Positions 1-6,715 of a DNA stretch of 26,082 bases are shown here, in pieces; the first letter of the stretch is position 1; each line of letters begins with the position of its first letter. Source of the DNA: RGIG7213 sp045652135 (lineage in GTDB: Bacteria; Bacillota; Clostridia; Oscillospirales; CAG-272). A model generated the notes under the pieces. That model ran no database searches, was not told the DNA's origin, and worked only from the letters and a program-made list of their open reading frames with translations. A program made the position numbers and the translations under genes. Location of the stretch: positions 1-26,082 of the forward strand of contig JAZRTS010000051.1 in assembly GCA_045652135.1 (NCBI GenBank). Reading direction: 5' to 3'.

Positions 1-249
1 CGTAAGAAATGCTTTAAGCACATTTGGTCTTGATGGCGGCATAGCATTCCATGCACCAAGATATGTTTCGTTCAAGCATTCCTCGCAGTCAAGCCTATCG
101 TGAACAACATTGTAAGCAATGGAAAACAGATACTTCTTGTATTTGAAATCGGTTTCCTCAATCGCTTTTTCGTCGCGTTCCCAATAAAGCTCAACGATTT
201 TTTCATCGTCCATCGGCACTTTTGCCGTTTGTTTACTTTGAAGTTCCAT
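1..249 (-). CDS. Sigma-70 family (ECF-like) RNA polymerase sigma factor, N-terminal part
   Basis: This reading frame is open for 83 codons from an ATG at 249 and runs off the left edge, so only the N-terminus is seen. A strong AAGGAGG site lies just upstream of the ATG. After a polar start (MELQSKQTAKVPMDDEKIV) it has the layout of sigma region 2: a Glu-rich helix, then YKKYLFSIAYNVVHD, then DCEECLNETYLGAWNAMPP, the pattern in clostridial ECF-like factors where region 2 contacts core polymerase and the -10 element. Region 4 is outside the window. I infer an accessory sigma factor that redirects polymerase to a small regulon; its signal and any anti-sigma partner are not visible. The family call is by recognition of region 2 only. 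Confidence 0.75.
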   Translation of the reverse strand, partial: MELQSKQTAKVPMDDEKIVELYWERDEKAIEETDFKYKKYLFSIAYNVVHDRLDCEECLNETYLGAWNAMPPSRPNVLKAFLT

Positions 250-429
250 AACTCGCCTCCTTCCTTGCGTTTTTGAAAGGCCCTTCATAAATAGTAGTAC
301 GAAAAAAAATTGAAAGTGTGTAATGATTTTTGAAAGTTTTTTGGATTTTTTATATTATACCATATTTTTCTGAAAATGTGTGAAATGATATGAAAATATG
401 GATGCTTACGAAATGACACCGTCATACAC

Positions 430-465
430 AAACAACGGCAGAAAATTACATTCCTGCCGTTGTTT
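430..465. terminator. Terminator-like inverted repeat
   Basis: AACAACGGCAG (431-441) pairs perfectly with CTGCCGTTGTT (454-464), and the flanking A430/T465 makes 12 bp with a 12-nt loop. The plus-strand side is followed by TTATTATTCTGTTT, and the minus-strand side by a weaker GTGTATG. It could end transcripts arriving from the four-helix-bundle gene on the minus strand or from a lost plus-strand gene. A remnant of a mobile element end is an alternative. Confidence 0.4.
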
Positions 466-479
466 ATTATTCTGTTTAG

Positions 480-498
480 TATCAAAACGGTATCAAAA
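480..498. repeat. Tandem TATCAAAA repeat, 11-bp period
   Basis: TATCAAAA occurs at 480-487 and again at 491-498, with CGG between. Short direct repeats with an 11-bp period resemble the arm-type sites bound by the N-terminal domain of tyrosine integrases near the ends of conjugative elements. Two copies are too few to be sure, and no integrase gene is in the window. Confidence 0.35.
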
Positions 499-634
499 AT
501 CCGCCCCACGTGCCGAAAGCCCTTGATATAAGGCTTTTTCGCCCTCTGTTTATTATTCCAACTCATTTTTAGGCTTCTTCTTTGGATTATGTTGCAGCGG
601 TATTTTTCCAAATTGCATAAATGCCAAAAAAACA

Positions 635-985
635 TTATTTATTTTTAAGCGTTGTAACCGAAGAAACCAGCATTCTACGCAATTCAATACAATCTTTTTT
701 TAAACGTTTGAAGTCTTGATCCGGAAGACTATTCACTTCGAAAAGTAACTCCGGCCAATACTCGCTCTCGTTACATTCTTTGAGTGCAATCTCAAATTTT
801 GAAATAAAATCCTTTGTTCCTTGTGCATACTGTGCCTCGTGCACATTGGCACCGACAGACGTTCCGCAACGGAGAAGTTGGTTTATCAATGCGGCTTCCA
901 CACTGTTTTGTTTCAGTTTTCGACAAAGAAAAACAATATCTTTGGCAAAAGCTTTGGATTTATCTCTCAAAATGCTCTCTGACAT
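635..985 (-). CDS. Four-helix-bundle protein (S23 / Avd-like family)
   Basis: This 116-residue protein matches the family first known as the 23S rRNA intervening-sequence protein (TIGR02436), which also includes Avd, the accessory protein of diversity-generating retroelements. The signature is visible: an N-terminal AFAKDIVFLCRKLK helix, then LINQLLRCGTSVGANVHEA (the conserved R..TSVGANIxEA core), then a DFISKFEIALKECNESEYW helix, and a Leu-rich C-terminal helix. It is predicted cytosolic, helical and basic, and relatives oligomerise and bind nucleic acid. The start is ATG at 985 with AAGGAG upstream. It lies 179 bp downstream of guaA, and the gap is filled by a hairpin array that would be on the same transcript. 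No rRNA or reverse transcriptase is present, so the role is unknown. Confidence 0.85.
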   Translation of the reverse strand: MSESILRDKSKAFAKDIVFLCRKLKQNSVEAALINQLLRCGTSVGANVHEAQYAQGTKDFISKFEIALKECNESEYWPELLFEVNSLPDQDFKRLKKDCIELRRMLVSSVTTLKNK

Positions 986-1029
986 AAAATCTCCTTAAAC
1001 ATCTTTTAGTTATGAGTTTAGAGTTATAA

Positions 1030-1166
1030 ATTTGGCTCCGCCAAATGTTATGATATGATTGCCCAAAAAGCAACTTTGCCGTAAGGCAAATCATAACACG
1101 GCGGAGCCGTTCATAACTTATACCTTGCCCAAATGGCAATCATAGTTGATTTTGCTTTGCAAAATC
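1030..1166 (-). repeat. Array of six short hairpins with a recurring linker
   Basis: Six small inverted repeats follow one another: 1030-1046 (ATTTGGC/GCCAAAT, loop TCC), 1059-1073 (weak TTGC/GCAA), 1075-1090 (TTTGCC/GGCAAA, loop GTAA), 1098-1110 (ACGGC/GCCGT, loop GGA), 1125-1139 (TTGCC/GGCAA) and 1148-1166 (GATTTTGC/GCAAAATC, loop TTT). The stems differ in sequence, but the linkers repeat: TCATAAC at 1091-1097 and 1111-1117, TCATAGT at 1140-1146, and the reverse form GTTATGA at 1047-1053. The last hairpin overlaps the guaA stop codon (1165-1167). Read on the minus strand, the array lies between guaA and the four-helix-bundle gene. It may be a structured RNA, a REP-like repeat or a target of the neighbouring protein. 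Confidence 0.8.
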
Positions 1167-2145
1167 ATTCCCACTCGATTGTGCCGCAGGGTTTGGGTGT
1201 GAGATCATAGAGGACACGGTTGATGCCGTCAACCTCGGCGGTGATACGGTCAGTTATTTTATGGAGCACTGCATAGGGTATCTCCTCTACCGTAGCCGAC
1301 ATAGCATCTGTAGTATTGACAGCACGGATAATTGCGGGCCATCCCTCATAACGCTTGCCGTCACGGACACCTACCGACTTGAAATCGGGCACGGCTATGA
1401 AATACTGCCATACCTTACCTGCCAAGCCTGCGATATCAAACTCCTCACGGAGAATTGCATCAGCCTCACGCAGAGCGTGCAGGCGGTCACGTGTGATAGC
1501 ACCGAGACAACGAACACCGAGGCCGGGGCCGGGGAACGGCTGACGGTACACCATTTCGTGCGGAAGACCGAGCGCATCGCCGACTACACGCACCTCGTCT
1601 TTATAGAGGAGCTTAACAGGCTCTACAAGCTCCATTTTCATGTCTTCGGGAAGTCCTCCGACGTTATGGTGAGCCTTGACACCGTCGGACTCTAAAATAT
1701 CGGGATAGATCGTGCCTTGAGCCAAAAACTCGATTCCTTCAAGCTTTGCCGCTTCTTCATCAAAGACCTTGATAAACTCTCCGCCTATGATCTTACGCTT
1801 TTTCTCAGGTTCTGCAACGTCTGCCAACAGATTCAGAAAGCGATCCGTAGCATCAATGTATACAAGATTTGCATCCAAAGCTTTTCCGAACACATCGATA
1901 ACCATTTCACTTTCGCCCTTACGCATCAAGCCGTGATTAACGTGAACGCATACGAGCTGTTTGCCTATTGCCTTAATAAGAAGTGCGGCAACAACAGAGC
2001 TGTCAACACCGCCTGACAATGCCAAAAGCACTTTTTTGTTTCCAACCTGTGCACGAACAGATGCAACCTGTTCATCGATGAATGCATTCGCAAGTTCGGG
2101 CGTTGTGATACGCTGCATTGTTTCGGGTCTTTTGTTCGAGTCCAT
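1165..2145 (-). CDS. guaA: GMP synthase, ATP pyrophosphatase subunit (no GATase domain)
   Basis: This protein aminates XMP to GMP with ATP, the last step of guanine nucleotide synthesis. The N-type ATP pyrophosphatase loop is clear (LLALSGGVDSSVVAALL, near residues 40-56), and later signatures follow: AQGTIYPDILESDG, VEPVKLLYKDEVR, QPFPGPGLGVRCLG, and the C-terminal CGTIEWE of the dimerisation domain. It is about 326 residues against about 510 for the usual bacterial GuaA, because the N-terminal glutamine amidotransferase domain is absent rather than broken. Glutaminase activity must come from a separate protein or free ammonia is used. I chose ATG at 2145 because GGAGG lies eight bases upstream; a TTG at 2151 is too close to that site. 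It follows the CotH gene by about 32 bp. Confidence 0.93.
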   Translation of the reverse strand: MDSNKRPETMQRITTPELANAFIDEQVASVRAQVGNKKVLLALSGGVDSSVVAALLIKAIGKQLVCVHVNHGLMRKGESEMVIDVFGKALDANLVYIDATDRFLNLLADVAEPEKKRKIIGGEFIKVFDEEAAKLEGIEFLAQGTIYPDILESDGVKAHHNVGGLPEDMKMELVEPVKLLYKDEVRVVGDALGLPHEMVYRQPFPGPGLGVRCLGAITRDRLHALREADAILREEFDIAGLAGKVWQYFIAVPDFKSVGVRDGKRYEGWPAIIRAVNTTDAMSATVEEIPYAVLHKITDRITAEVDGINRVLYDLTPKPCGTIEWE

Positions 2146-2177
2146 TTTCAAATCCTCCGATATATTAAAAATTCAAA

Positions 2178-5100
2178 TTAATCAAACACTTCGCCAAGAT
2201 ATTTCTTCTGTTCCGCATCGGACAGTCTGAAATGATCTATCATATGTTCTATTGTCTGACGACGTTTATCTGCAATTATATTTCTCAGTCTGTCAACATT
2301 CTTTTCCCAAGAAGCGTAGCTGTACGGAGAGGAAAGTTTATTTGCATCCTCCTGATAATTCCAGCGTTCGATATGATACGTCATTTCGTCGCTGATCTCA
2401 GCTATCATTTCTTCGTAAAGCTTCAACATATTTTCGGGCATAAACACCGTATTGAGGTATTCACCGCATTTTGTAAGGAATTTATCTTTAAACGTTGCGT
2501 TATTCATAAACGAACGCAAAACGAGTGTTGAAAAGCTGTTTCCGACACCGTGACCGACAGAGCTTGTAACCTCGTCAAACATATTGTACTCAAGATACGT
2601 TGACGGGAACAGTCCCCAGTCAATATCGTACAGTATCCAGCGCCACTTCGCGCCCTCTACGTTTTCCTTATAATACTTTATATTGCCGGAGTCGGTATTT
2701 GAGAAGAATATTACGCATATCCAATAGTTGATAAGCTCGTCAACGTCAACCATCTCGCATGCTTTCTTATAGTTCGAATCACTCTTGAGTGAATTGTTCT
2801 TAAGAAAATCAACGAGTTTTTTATATTCGTCAACAGTACCTTCCAGGATATTGTAGCTTGTATCTTTATAGTTACCGCCCTTGATAAGGTCAACGTTATC
2901 GGGGTCTGCCCCTGTGTGATTGGCGATATAATCCTCATTTATTCTTTCGCGGAGATCATAAAGTCCGAAATACTCACCGTTTATATAAACTGCTACCGGC
3001 TTATATGCCATTATATCAACGTCAATGACGTTACGTACAAGCTCAGCACAATATGCGTCACGAATGTGCGCATACTTTCCATCCTGTCCCGATGAACGGA
3101 GCGCAAGAGAAGAAAATACATTTACATAATCTTCTCCAAAGAACGGATACGAAACTTCTTTCGGGCCGTATTTATCACGCAGGTAAATGGACACGCTTTT
3201 CTGGTCCTTCGCACGGCTGTACTGACCGAATATCTTTATACCCGCATTGAACGACAGCACCTGCTGTCCTTTTTCGTCAATATAGTCAAATCGTATGGGA
3301 CGTTCCCAATCTTCCCAATAGTTTGCGCCTGAATACTTATATGGGAATGCCGCGCTTGCGTCATATCTTGAGCCGTCAACAAGTATTCCGTACGTATCGG
3401 AAAAGAGGTTACCCTTTTCTGTCGTGAGGCAGACAACAGGTATCGTGTGCTGACGTCCTATGACATAAGATGCCGAAACGTCCTCACTGTGAAGATATCC
3501 GTCGCGGTATGCCACCGCCCTTATCGTAACCGTTTTTGTAAGCGGAATGGGGGAGGTATACAGGGTTGACAACGCGCTCGGAAGCGAGCCGTCGGTCGTA
3601 TAATAGACCTTGCAATTCTTCGGTACATTTATAACACAAGTCGAGCCCGATGTCATATATCCGCCCGAATTTTCAAATGTGGGCACGGCAACCGATGCCA
3701 TCAGCTTGTTATCGGAATTTTTCTTCCCCGGTGTCGTTGTTTCGTAGTAATAGACCGTATCATCTTGTCCGTCAGCCCTACCTGCACTTGTACCGTCGAA
3801 AAGCGTCGTATATTTAATGCTATCGACACAGATACCGCTTTCGTCGAAGATGTACACTGTTTCGCCGTAGCGGTTAAGCCCTGCATCAACGTACACGCTG
3901 TCCGTTTTCTTGTTGTAGTACGTTTCATCGCCGAAATAGATAATTCGGTACTGCCCGTGCTCCAGTTTTATTTCAGGAAGCTGTATTGCCGTTTTGAAAT
4001 CCTTGCTGTCCCCGATGTAGTAATCAGAGAGTGTTACAGTACCGTTATGAAGATTACATATCTCTATATAGTCATACAGTTCGTAATAATCATACAGCTG
4101 ACCGACAGAATGTGTCTTGCCGTCGGGGGCGGTATCAAGAGTTCTGTTGACAGCAACAATCTCATTTATAAAAAGCGATTTGTTTTCGGGGTATCTTGCA
4201 CTATCGATAGAATCAAAGCCTGCTACCGTATTTGCGGCTTTTGGTGTTGCCTTGGGGAAGAACTTGAACGATGCACTATCCCCGTCAACTCTGCCGAACG
4301 TAAGGTTTGAAATGAGCTTATGAACGGGCACTATATCTATCTCATCGGCTTTGCCGTTGTATATTGCAAGTGTTTGTTCATCACCCGAAAGACCGAACGT
4401 GGCATGCATTTCGCCGTCGGCTGTATATTCCTTTGTCTTGCCCGACATGAATACAACCATGTACTCACCCGCTTTGAGTGTTGCATCGGGGAATGCCCAC
4501 TTTTCCGGGTTTTCGGGGTTATCCGAAAGGAAAAGGCCTGAAAGCTTCACGTCTGCCGTTCCGTGGTTGTATATCTCTGCCCACGAACAAAATTCCCCAT
4601 CTTCGTCGGTAAACGTTACCGTGTCATTCGTTGCATATTCTGTGATATAAAGCGTGTTTACGTCCTTTCCGCCCAAGTTAAGCGGAACGTCGGGAGTAGC
4701 AGGCACGTACACGGAGGTCACGTTTTTAGTACCCGGCGTCGGTTCGGAAAACATTACCGTTTTGCCCGTAACATCGGGGCCGCACGATACGTCATTCGGA
4801 ACGTCATTGACCGTAATTCTGCCTATTTCAACACCCTCTGCACTGAAAAGACAGATTATCTCGCTCATATAATTTATCTTGAACGGAAGATGTATAATGC
4901 GGTTTTCGGCATCGATCTCATTTCTTCCGCTTGCATACACGATAAAATATTCGTCAGCCTTGATAGTAATATCGGGAAAAACGAACTCCTCGGGTTTCGT
5001 GGGCTTATCGGTAAGCATATAGTTTAAAAGACTTATATCCTCGTCGGAATGGTTATAAAGCTCTATCCAGTCACAGCTCTCACCGTAGTTATCGGTAAGA

Positions 5101-5276
5101 GTGTTTTTGTTTGAGGGCATAAGCTCATTTAAAATGATACCGTTTTCATTCGGCGGAACTACCGTTTCGGAAGTACCGTCAGCAGAATCCGATGTGTCGC
5201 CCGGTGTGCCTACACACGAAACGAGTGTTTGAAAAATCACACACGCGAGCAGTAAAAGTGATAACAGTTTTTTCAC
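2178..5276 (-). CDS. CotH-family kinase lipoprotein with lamin-tail domains
   Basis: This is a 1032-residue secreted lipoprotein. It has a lysine-start signal peptide and lipobox LVSC with Cys21. Three lamin-tail-like domains follow at about 46-170 (ILNELMPSN), 208-330 (LYITEYATND) and 367-500 (LFINEIVAVN), each with a W/Y-x-E-I/L-Y/C-N core. A chitobiase-C-terminal-like domain (about 528-606, VYYTTDGSLPS) precedes a CotH kinase-like domain (about 612-960) containing GIKIFGQYSRAKDQKS, YGPKEVSYPFF, RDAYCAEL, GEYFGLYDLRERI and the acidic motif YDIDWG (883-888), the probable metal site. CotH proteins are atypical kinases that phosphorylate secreted proteins. The start is GTG at 5276, with AAAGGAG at good spacing. 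It follows DUF4956 and VTC genes by 12-bp gaps, a recurrent bacterial grouping. I infer an extracytoplasmic, membrane-anchored kinase; its substrate is unknown. Confidence 0.9.
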   Translation of the reverse strand: MKKLLSLLLLACVIFQTLVSCVGTPGDTSDSADGTSETVVPPNENGIILNELMPSNKNTLTDNYGESCDWIELYNHSDEDISLLNYMLTDKPTKPEEFVFPDITIKADEYFIVYASGRNEIDAENRIIHLPFKINYMSEIICLFSAEGVEIGRITVNDVPNDVSCGPDVTGKTVMFSEPTPGTKNVTSVYVPATPDVPLNLGGKDVNTLYITEYATNDTVTFTDEDGEFCSWAEIYNHGTADVKLSGLFLSDNPENPEKWAFPDATLKAGEYMVVFMSGKTKEYTADGEMHATFGLSGDEQTLAIYNGKADEIDIVPVHKLISNLTFGRVDGDSASFKFFPKATPKAANTVAGFDSIDSARYPENKSLFINEIVAVNRTLDTAPDGKTHSVGQLYDYYELYDYIEICNLHNGTVTLSDYYIGDSKDFKTAIQLPEIKLEHGQYRIIYFGDETYYNKKTDSVYVDAGLNRYGETVYIFDESGICVDSIKYTTLFDGTSAGRADGQDDTVYYYETTTPGKKNSDNKLMASVAVPTFENSGGYMTSGSTCVINVPKNCKVYYTTDGSLPSALSTLYTSPIPLTKTVTIRAVAYRDGYLHSEDVSASYVIGRQHTIPVVCLTTEKGNLFSDTYGILVDGSRYDASAAFPYKYSGANYWEDWERPIRFDYIDEKGQQVLSFNAGIKIFGQYSRAKDQKSVSIYLRDKYGPKEVSYPFFGEDYVNVFSSLALRSSGQDGKYAHIRDAYCAELVRNVIDVDIMAYKPVAVYINGEYFGLYDLRERINEDYIANHTGADPDNVDLIKGGNYKDTSYNILEGTVDEYKKLVDFLKNNSLKSDSNYKKACEMVDVDELINYWICVIFFSNTDSGNIKYYKENVEGAKWRWILYDIDWGLFPSTYLEYNMFDEVTSSVGHGVGNSFSTLVLRSFMNNATFKDKFLTKCGEYLNTVFMPENMLKLYEEMIAEISDEMTYHIERWNYQEDANKLSSPYSYASWEKNVDRLRNIIADKRRQTIEHMIDHFRLSDAEQKKYLGEVFD

Positions 5277-5288
5277 CTTGATACTCCT

Positions 5289-5975
5289 TTAGATATATTC
5301 TCCGGAACACTTAACGAGTGTCATTGAAGAAATTGTCGGATAAACGCTCATCTTATTAAGGAATTTCGTTGAATTGCCCTTGAGTTTTACCTCATATGCA
5401 ACCTCTGTAAGACCGTTTGAAATGGTCTTTGATCTGAGCTTTGCTTTCGATGTGCTCTTCACGATATACTTGCAAACTGCTTCCTCGTCCTGTTCTTCAA
5501 CGGTCAGCATAAGTATATACGCTTCGTCCTTTGCGGGTATCCTGCCTGCGGCAAAGAGTACAGCTCCGACGATTATAACACCGACTGCCGCAAGTCCTAT
5601 AAGTCCTGCGCCCGTCATAATACCTGCACATATTGCGAAGTAAAGAAACGCAATATCCATCGGGTCTTTTATCGCAGTTCTGAAACGTACGATAGAAAGC
5701 GCACCGACCATACCGAGAGACAAAATAACGTTTGGAGTAACGGTCATAATGATGAACGTCGTTATAAGCTCCATAGCCAAAAGAGAAAGACAGAAGTTTG
5801 CCGAGAAAAGCACGCCTTTGTACGTAAGCTTATAAACAAGACAAATTATCGCGCCTAAAACAAGCGAAGCAATTATAATTGCCGCCGCCTTGGGCACTGT
5901 GAGTGTCGTTGCACCGGACTCCGTTATGAAGCTGTTTTTGAAAATATCCGAAAAATTCGTAAGATACTGTAGCAT
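5289..5975 (-). CDS. DUF4956 family membrane protein
   Basis: This 228-residue protein has about four hydrophobic segments in its first 145 residues (about 27-48, 54-78, 85-95 and 105-143) and a soluble C-terminal domain of about 80 residues. The DUF4956 hallmark is intact: SLGMVGALSIVRFRTAIKDP, then DIAFLYFAICAGIMTGAG. Biochemical function is not established for this family; it is repeatedly found beside VTC-domain and CotH genes, as here. The C-terminal part (LTVEEQDEEAVCKYIVKS) resembles a small cytosolic alpha/beta domain. ATG at 5975 is preceded by AAGGAG. Gaps of 12 bp to both neighbours imply one transcript and a shared process, perhaps coupling polyphosphate or another anionic polymer to surface protein modification. 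Confidence 0.88.
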   Translation of the reverse strand: MLQYLTNFSDIFKNSFITESGATTLTVPKAAAIIIASLVLGAIICLVYKLTYKGVLFSANFCLSLLAMELITTFIIMTVTPNVILSLGMVGALSIVRFRTAIKDPMDIAFLYFAICAGIMTGAGLIGLAAVGVIIVGAVLFAAGRIPAKDEAYILMLTVEEQDEEAVCKYIVKSTSKAKLRSKTISNGLTEVAYEVKLKGNSTKFLNKMSVYPTISSMTLVKCSGEYI

Positions 5976-5987
5976 TTTTATATCTCC

Positions 5988-6692
5988 TTATTTATATGAT
6001 CTTCCATACACGTATTTGCATATTGCCGTTTGTCTTGATATCTCCGTGTGAGGTATTACGCGGCTTATAAATTCCGGTAAAAACTCATCATACTTAATTT
6101 CAAGTATTGCCGCCGCCGGAGAAAGTGTTGGGACAAATGATGCCCCGTCTTTGAATATGTCGACTCCTATGCTTGAGCCTTTTACATTTGTGTCAAAAGT
6201 TATACGTGTCTGCGATATTGGGTGGATAAACACCCTTCTTTCGTATTCAACAACTGTGACGGGACGGAAACCGTCTGCTTTTATCGCGCAGTAAAGCTCG
6301 TTTGCAACTTGACTGTTAAGTGTTAAAAGCAGCTTTGCGTCTCCGTAAAGAACATTATCGTACACCTCACGGCTTATGCGCACAGAGGTTTTACGGCAAA
6401 GATTGCGTATTTTTTCTTTTTTTTCAAGCTTTATGTAACCATCGCTTCTGTTATACGCACGTATTCTGAATTTTTCACGTCTGGGCACGCCCATTTCAGA
6501 TGCCTTGAGCGCACGGTTTTCGTAGTTATCGAAATACACGCTTGATATTTTGTATTTTCCAAGCCCGTCGGCGTGGGGATCGTATTTCATCACACCCTGA
6601 AGCTTAGATGCAATTTCAACAGCCTCCGCGATACTTACGAAAAATTTGTTTTCGTGTCTGTATCCCTTTGGTGTATTATCCTTTTTTTTCAA
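5988..6692 (-). CDS. VTC-domain polyphosphate polymerase-like protein
   Basis: The protein has the tunnel fold of the VTC superfamily, whose yeast member Vtc4 makes polyphosphate from ATP. Expected conserved strands are present in order: YRHENKFF near the N-terminus, ISSVYFDNYENRAL, REKFRIRAYN, GYIKLEKKEK, VVEYERRVF, TRITFDTNV and AAILEIKYDEFLPE, so the basic residues lining the tunnel and the acidic metal ligand look intact. There is no transmembrane segment or SPX domain. I chose TTG at 6692 because GGGAGG lies seven bases upstream; a GTG at 6716 would overlap the previous stop (TAGTG) and add eight residues, but has no visible binding site. It lies between the carboxypeptidase-like gene and DUF4956. 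Polyphosphate synthesis is the best guess, not shown for bacterial CotH-linked members. Confidence 0.85.
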   Translation of the reverse strand: MKKKDNTPKGYRHENKFFVSIAEAVEIASKLQGVMKYDPHADGLGKYKISSVYFDNYENRALKASEMGVPRREKFRIRAYNRSDGYIKLEKKEKIRNLCRKTSVRISREVYDNVLYGDAKLLLTLNSQVANELYCAIKADGFRPVTVVEYERRVFIHPISQTRITFDTNVKGSSIGVDIFKDGASFVPTLSPAAAILEIKYDEFLPEFISRVIPHTEISRQTAICKYVYGRSYK

Positions 6693-6715
6693 GCACGTTC
6701 CTCCCTTCCGTTTCA

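Larger units (their letters stand above)
250..634. other. Gene-free interval with hairpins and 11-bp-period repeat
   Basis: I see no convincing gene here. It holds a 12-bp inverted repeat (430-465), two TATCAAAA copies spaced 11 bp apart (480-487 and 491-498), a second hairpin with AAAGCC/GGCTTT arms (516-537) followed by a T run, and ATTCCAACTC at 555-564, which matches 9 of 10 bases of the guaA 3' end at 1167-1176. A 116-codon open frame on the minus strand (285-635) has no family resemblance and an atypical Cys/His/Phe/Tyr-rich composition, so I do not call it. The mix is reminiscent of an attachment region for a tyrosine-recombinase element, but that is inference. Confidence 0.5.

Noticed and set aside
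285..635. 116-codon open frame on the minus strand
   Set aside because: Composition is rich in Cys, His, Phe and Tyr, there is no ribosome site or family resemblance, and the frame crosses two hairpins and the tandem repeat. It is probably chance in an AT-rich gap.
1030..1166. CRISPR array
   Set aside because: Units are irregular, the stems differ from each other and the constant parts are only about seven bases, without spacers of fixed length or cas genes.
3765..4310. 181-codon plus-strand frame inside the CotH gene
   Set aside because: It is antisense to a well-supported coding region, with no ribosome site and no family match; it follows from the codon bias of the real gene.
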